From Gonatopus flavifemur (taxonomy: Eukaryota > Arthropoda > Insecta > Hymenoptera > Dryinidae): DNA of 64,000 bases. Shown here one piece after another: positions 59,303-64,000 of the stretch. The first letter of the stretch is position 1. Every line of letters starts with the position of its first letter. The notes below the pieces were generated by a model. The model saw only the letters and a program-made list of their open reading frames with translations, did no database searches and was not told the origin of the DNA. The position numbers and the translations under genes were made by a program. Location of the stretch: contig JAFFJZ010000007.1 in the NCBI GenBank assembly GCA_018340375.1, positions 7,688,001 through 7,752,000 of the forward strand, written 5' to 3'.

Positions 59303-59574
59303 GGAGGGTAGTATGCTAGAAGTTCGACTGCTTGTTATTGGCTGAAAACTAGAGATTTCTAGTGGAATGACTAAATATGACTAGCGATCCATCAATATCT
59401 AAGTTCGTTTACCGATGTCCCAAGTTACCCCAACTCGCTCCAAGTATTTTGGATTCGCTACTTCCAGTTTAAGCAACGAAATGATTGGTTTGGTACAAGT
59501 TGGAGCAACTCAGAGCACGTAGAACGAACGAACCTAATGTGATAGTGGAGTCGGGCATGTTACATACTACCCTC
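59303..59574. repeat. Dispersed repeat with an internal addition (relative of 33787-33917)
   Basis: GGAGGGTAGTATGCTAGAAG, GACTGCTTGTTATTGGCTGA and GGAGTCGGGCATGTTACATA match the shorter copy. About 130 bp between about 59398 and 59528 is absent there. That segment holds TCGCTCCAAGTATTTTGGAT, also resembling 17368-17390 (CGCTCCAAGTGTTTAGGATT). Confidence 0.6.
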
Positions 59575-59754
59575 AGGAGCTTGTTCCGGATCAATTGAAC
59601 AATTTTGGAGAATTGATCCGGAGCAGTACCCCTATAGACCCGGAAATCGCTATCTTTGTTCATCTTTCAGCCGCAATAATATGTAAACACGGCATGAAAT
59701 TTCAATTTTAGGGTTAACTGACCTTCGGGACATTCGTCTTCGGGTCTATCGTGC

Positions 59755-60107
59755 ATCGGATCAGAGAGAAGATGAGAGTGCGCACGGCCGGGGTTCCATC
59801 GCTAGTAAACATTCAAGCGCCCTCTTATCGGATGGAACACGGAACCGATTACACCGACTCCCTCTCTTATTTTTCAATTTTTTTAATTATAATAATGTAA
59901 AATCATATGCATTTTGTGTCGATGAATAAAATAACTTTAATCACATACGTATTAAAAAATATACAAAAGGAATGCGCAGTGTTGTAATATTGCAAAATAA
60001 AATTTCTGTGTAATCATTTCCATGATCCAACCGCCAGAGGGCCGGTGGAAGTTTCAATAGCAACGAAAAGGTGCCCGTCCGCACTCTCATCTTCTCTCTG
60101 ATCGGAT
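59755..60107. repeat. Inverted-repeat element with GATGAGAGTGCG arms
   Basis: GGATCAGAGAGAAGATGAGA then GTGCG at left pairs with CGCACTCTCATCTTCTCTCT then GATC at right; GGCCGG-type motifs lie inside both arms. Interior is A/T-rich. Confidence 0.75.
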
Positions 60108-60150
60108 CAATTGTCTTTTGGGTTTATTGGAGTCTACCATCCGGAGCAAC

Positions 60151-60434
60151 CCAGATAACACACGAAGAATCTTTTTTCAAAAACAAGAATAGAATTCTTC
60201 AAGAACTCTTTTTGAACTAATGAATTCATGAAGAGCTCTGGAGGAATTCAATGTTTGAGACGTTAACGAGTTCTTTGAGAATGTTGAAAGTATTGTTTTA
60301 TTACTCTCAAAAAACTCGTTAATGTCCCAAACATTGAACTCCTCTAGAGCTCTTTATGGATTCATTAGTTCGAAAAGAGTTCTTGAAGAACTCTATTCTT
60401 GTTTTTCAAAAAGAATTCCTTATGTGTTATCAGG
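60151..60434. mobile_element. CCAGATAA-terminus fold-back family, copy 2
   Basis: Ends CCAGATAACACACGAAGAAT and a GTGTTATCAGG right end; the interior carries the same AACTAATGAATTCAT and GAGCTCTGGAGGAATTCAAT blocks as 27081-27353 in the same order. Confidence 0.8.
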
Positions 60435-60513
60435 GAAGCTCCTAAGACAATCCTGATTGCAAAGTAGTGATGCCAATTCTGGAACAGAATCGATTCTCTT
60501 TTATAGAAAAATA

Positions 60514-60708
60514 CCAGACAGCACAGAAGAATCCTAAATGGATTTTGAAAAAGAACTCTTGAAAAACCCTTGGAGAATACAAAGAGTTCCTAAAGAGTTT
60601 CAAAAAGAATTCAATTTGTCAGACATTTGCGAATTCCGTTGAAATTCAAAGAATTCCTAAACAGTGCTTTTTTTCAGAATTCATTTGGGATTCTTATGTG
60701 CTGTCTGG
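60514..60708. repeat. CCAGACAGCACAG hairpin
   Basis: CCAGACAGCACAGAAGAATC pairs with GGGATTCTTATGTGCTGTCTGG (read in two parts). Ends resemble the CCAGATAA family, so probably a subfamily. Confidence 0.75.
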
Positions 60709-61086
60709 AAAGGATTTAGTTTTTATAGATTTTGTATAAAATATCGGTAAAAATTTGATATATTTTGTACAAACAGAAGATCGATTCTTTTAGTAATTGA
60801 CCTGACCATTGCAAAGATAACGTTTCCCCACATAATTTCATCCCAAACGAATCATTCTTTGCATTTTGAAATATTGATTTTTGAAGATTGTGCAGAGCGT
60901 ACAACAATGCCATCTTCATGGATCAATCTTTGTGGCGATACTAAAGTCAATTGAAGTCCTTATCAATATTATTTACACCGGTACCACACCGGGTACAGGA
61001 ACGTATGTACTTAAAATTTCATTTTAGACTGACATATATGTAAATACAAAAAAACATGCACCCATATTTCAACTTCCTTTTGAATC

Positions 61087-61219
61087 TGCACGATATTTCA
61101 CGGTATCGACATTTTTTTATAGAACCTTTGTCGAGTTTATATTGAACTTTATAGAATATCGATAAAAACTTTATACAAAAGGTATATAAAATATATCGAT
61201 ACCGTGAAATATCATGCAT
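61087..61219. repeat. Hairpin with ATTTCACGGTATCGA stem
   Basis: TGCACGATATTTCACGGTAT pairs with ATACCGTGAAATATCATGCA; inner part weakly paired. Lies about 300 bp upstream of the GSAP start. Confidence 0.75.
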
Positions 61220-61528
61220 CTCTACACCTTTTTTAAGTACGCTGCTGTTTGTTATCGTTGATTCATAATAACTATCTTCAAAACAATTTGATCTTTGCAT
61301 CATCTGATTTGTGGAATTTGAAAGATACATTGGAATCGACTAATAGAATGCATTAGAATCAGTTCAGAGTACGAAGGATCTGCTCCAAATAAATCTAATG
61401 ACGTTTCCTCTCTCGATACTATCTACAACAATCATAAACTAACAAACATTATTCACAGCTGTTTACACTGGGAAATAATTAACATACGATATAAATAAAG
61501 TGCATAAATGATTCTCCATTGAAGAGGC

Positions 61529-64000
61529 ATGGTAGACAATCTTGCTGCAAAATTATGCTCCCTCTTACCAGAAGAAACTAACTCTGGTGAGTATTGTTAT
61601 TGATCGAAGAAAATCTATTATTACAGATTGTACATCTTGAATTCACAGAACAATGGAAATTACTTGGCCAGGAAAGAGATGGTTCTCTGCTCGTCAGTTG
61701 GATAGAAAACAATTCTACAGGATCGTTCACTGTGGTAGGACATTATCATCGAAAAGATGATAAATTGAAGGTATATTTATTCCACAAATCATTATCTTTG
61801 ATAATATATGAAACCTTGTATCAATTGGAAATTTGATTTCAGATTCTCCATCGATTTGACGAAACCCTGAATATTATTCAGGCTACTGTCAATCAGCATG
61901 AATCTTTGTTAGGATACGTGAGAAAGGAAAAAATTCCGTCAGAGAGTTCTCCCTGCGATGAAGAAGTTTATCAAGCTTATATCGTTGAATTGAAACCAGA
62001 CGAGGGTGGTAAAATTCACGATTTGAATATAAACAAATGTAAACAAGTACGAATTCAGTTTTTATACAGGGAGAAAGAGCAATTGGGATTGGATAAATTT
62101 CTACTACTTGTACATCAAGAATGTAGGTAGATTTTGAACATAGTTTTTATAAAGATTATGTTTGATATTGTTATTTTAGGTATAACAATTTATACCGTGA
62201 CTTCAAAAATTTGCGACGAGGATGCTTCCGAGGGAATCTCATTTTTAGACGAATTGAAATCAGAACCCTTGGTGGGAGAATTCATTTGGGCTCAATGGGA
62301 TATGATAAATCAGGTTTTGTATCATATACATCATCGAAGAGTTCCAGTGAGTATGATATTGGAAGACGATAACGAAGTTGAAAACAAACCAACTCGAGTC
62401 AATCCCACTCTAAGCGGTCTTCAATTTCACGATGATCTTCCTCACGAAACTGTGGTATGTATGTTAAATCTTTGTCAGTTCAACGCATAAGAATTAACAG
62501 GTCTTGTTTTTCTAGTTGAACATTCCGTTGAATTTACCTCAAATATCGACTTCATCCAACTGCGGTACTTACGAGGACGACGTGATACCACTGCGAGTCC
62601 ACGATTGTTCTTTGGATCTCATAGTAGTATCGGATTCGAAAGGAATGGTCTGTGTGTGCCATCATTATCTGTACCGTCCGGTGAAACCACCTCAACATGT
62701 GATTAACAATACACTAAACGAATCCAACACTGTCCACTTTGCTTACTCGGTAACCCTGCTTCATCACAGCTGCGTGATTCATTGTGTGATACCGGGTGTG
62801 CCTTGGTCTCGTGCGAGAATAATGAGACCGACATTCGCCATTCACGAGAGCGCTCATATGATTGTGTTTGTGCAAGGCTTGTTTCTGCATCTTCTCGAGA
62901 TTGGCGTGAATCACGAGCCTTGTTGCCATGTACTTACCGGACCTCTGACTTCTATAACCGCAGCACATTCTTCCTATTTAGTACCGCTACTCGATCTAGA
63001 CAAACATACTAACCCATCTTCCGGTATATTAACTTTAGATTTACCCACGTTGGATCTCGTGCATCTAACAATACCTTCGGATTTTCTAATCGATGTGTTT
63101 CGTAAAGAGCATTCCGTGGATGTGCGATTGGGTATATTACATTACTTCTTATGCCACAAGATCGATATGGAAATTTTAGGGGAGTTGGTATCGATTATCG
63201 CTGAAAAGCCACGATCTTTGGATATCGTCAGGTACATGCAAGAAATATTAATCGGTGGTTCTTATACTTTGGTGCAAAAGAATTTGCTGTCGGATGCTGT
63301 GCCGTTGTTGTCCCTGTTACCGGTTACCACCGTCCCGGAGTTCACCAGTTTCGAAATAAAAGTCAATGATTTCAATATTACTCTGAGTCATGAGAAATTA
63401 TGGAACACTTCTGTGATGTTGTTGTCGCCTCAGCAGAGATTGGTTCCTTATCGTAGTGATTTGTGGACGAGATTGTGGGATCATTTGAGTAAAAATCAAG
63501 GGGAAAAACCTAGGTTCAAACCAAGTCGCATCGCGGATAAATTGTTGGTCTCTCTTGCATGTTATCAGCCTGAAGCTTTGTCAAGATCCAGTACTCCGAT
63601 GTCTCCCAGCGGAGGGTAAAATCATTCCTTCTTTTTTCACATCGATTGAATAATTTTCAATTTCCTTTTTACCATTCCAGGTTGGTCGTAGCCGCGGTTA
63701 GTCTTGGGGATTTGACGAATAATCGTAATAAACTCACAGATTCGTGTTTGCCGTTCCCAGAAATCGAAACTTGCACCGCTTCGAAGCAGGAACACGTCGT
63801 TTCGGTGAATTTGAGAGAACTGTCGATGCATCTTCTCAAATACGGAACGCAAACTCCAACGTTTATGCCGCACATGGAATCTTGTACGACTATGCACGTT
63901 CACGCTATGGCCTCAAGGTACGCCGTCGCGCAGCTGGAGACTTCTCGTACTTTGTGTCTATTGTTGTGCAAAGCTGTTAATGTGAATCCCTCCGTCGAAC
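61529..64000 (+). CDS. pigeon: Gamma-secretase-activating protein homologue (pigeon), 3' end outside window
   Basis: Exons 61529-61586, 61649-61770, 61843-62122, 62180-62454, 62516-63615 and 63681-64000 (open at the edge) keep frame for about 718 residues. Diagnostic blocks: FIWAQWDMINQVLYHI and VSDSKGMVCVCHHYLY, which correspond to the WAQWDM and SLCVCY regions that I recall for vertebrate GSAP, in a beta-rich N-terminal half (WKLLGQERDGSLLVSWIENN). Vertebrate GSAP was reported to modulate gamma-secretase cleavage of APP; the insect member is known as pigeon. The first exon (MVDNLAAKLCSLLPEETNSG) and the acceptor at 61649 were chosen because earlier acceptors give a stop. The donor at 62123 (GTAGGT) was chosen because it restores frame. 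The last exon has MHVHAMASRYAVAQLETSRT and remains open. Confidence 0.88.

Larger units (their letters stand above)
58809..61528. other. Divergent interval between Tmem63 and GSAP with several hairpin elements
   Basis: 2.7 kb between two start codons pointing away from each other. The central 59.1-60.7 kb is occupied by fold-back repeats listed separately; the flanks presumably hold the promoters. No gene recognised. Confidence 0.6.

Overview
This is a gene-containing window of an A/T-rich animal genome with many short spliced exons. The protein set points to an insect: an MBD-R2/PHF20-type subunit carrying both THAP and MBD domains, a Mes-4/NSD-type methyltransferase, a Catsup-type ZIP transporter, a Tmem63 channel and a pigeon/GSAP homologue. 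The order (for example a parasitoid wasp) cannot be fixed from sequence alone. All exon joins were built by hand from GT/AG sites, reading phase and protein continuity, without a transcript or a database search.

Layout. 1-24832 (minus): MBD-R2-like gene, 14 coding exons visible, 3' end outside the window; a 17-kb intron (5969-22976) separates its two Tudor-coding segments and is packed with fold-back transposons. 24833-34129: a 9.3-kb intergenic block made almost wholly of nested inverted-repeat elements. 34130-35402 (plus): ribosomal protein LP1. 37260-38515 (minus): Zip7/Catsup. 39220-49102 (plus): NSD/Mes-4 H3K36 methyltransferase, with an intronless F-box gene antisense in its 3.1-kb intron. 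49103-54857: no recognisable gene. 54858-58808 (minus): Tmem63. 58809-61528: intergenic hairpins. 61529-64000 (plus): GSAP/pigeon, running off the right edge.

Gene orientation alternates, giving divergent pairs (MBD-R2/RpLP1, Zip7/NSD, Tmem63/GSAP) and convergent pairs (RpLP1/Zip7, NSD/Tmem63). Two genes are chromatin regulators: an NSL-complex reader and an H3K36 writer. The others serve translation, zinc release from the secretory pathway, mechanosensing and possibly gamma-secretase regulation. No operon logic applies.

The unusual part is the repeat landscape. Insertions can be ordered from target-site duplications (TSDs): hAT-like elements with exact 8-bp TSDs, a chain of TTAA-bounded elements sharing junctions, TA-bounded fold-backs stacked several deep, elements whose arms are short tandem repeats, and one 0.94-kb nearly perfect inverted repeat that could fold into a long hairpin RNA and holds a coding-like fragment.
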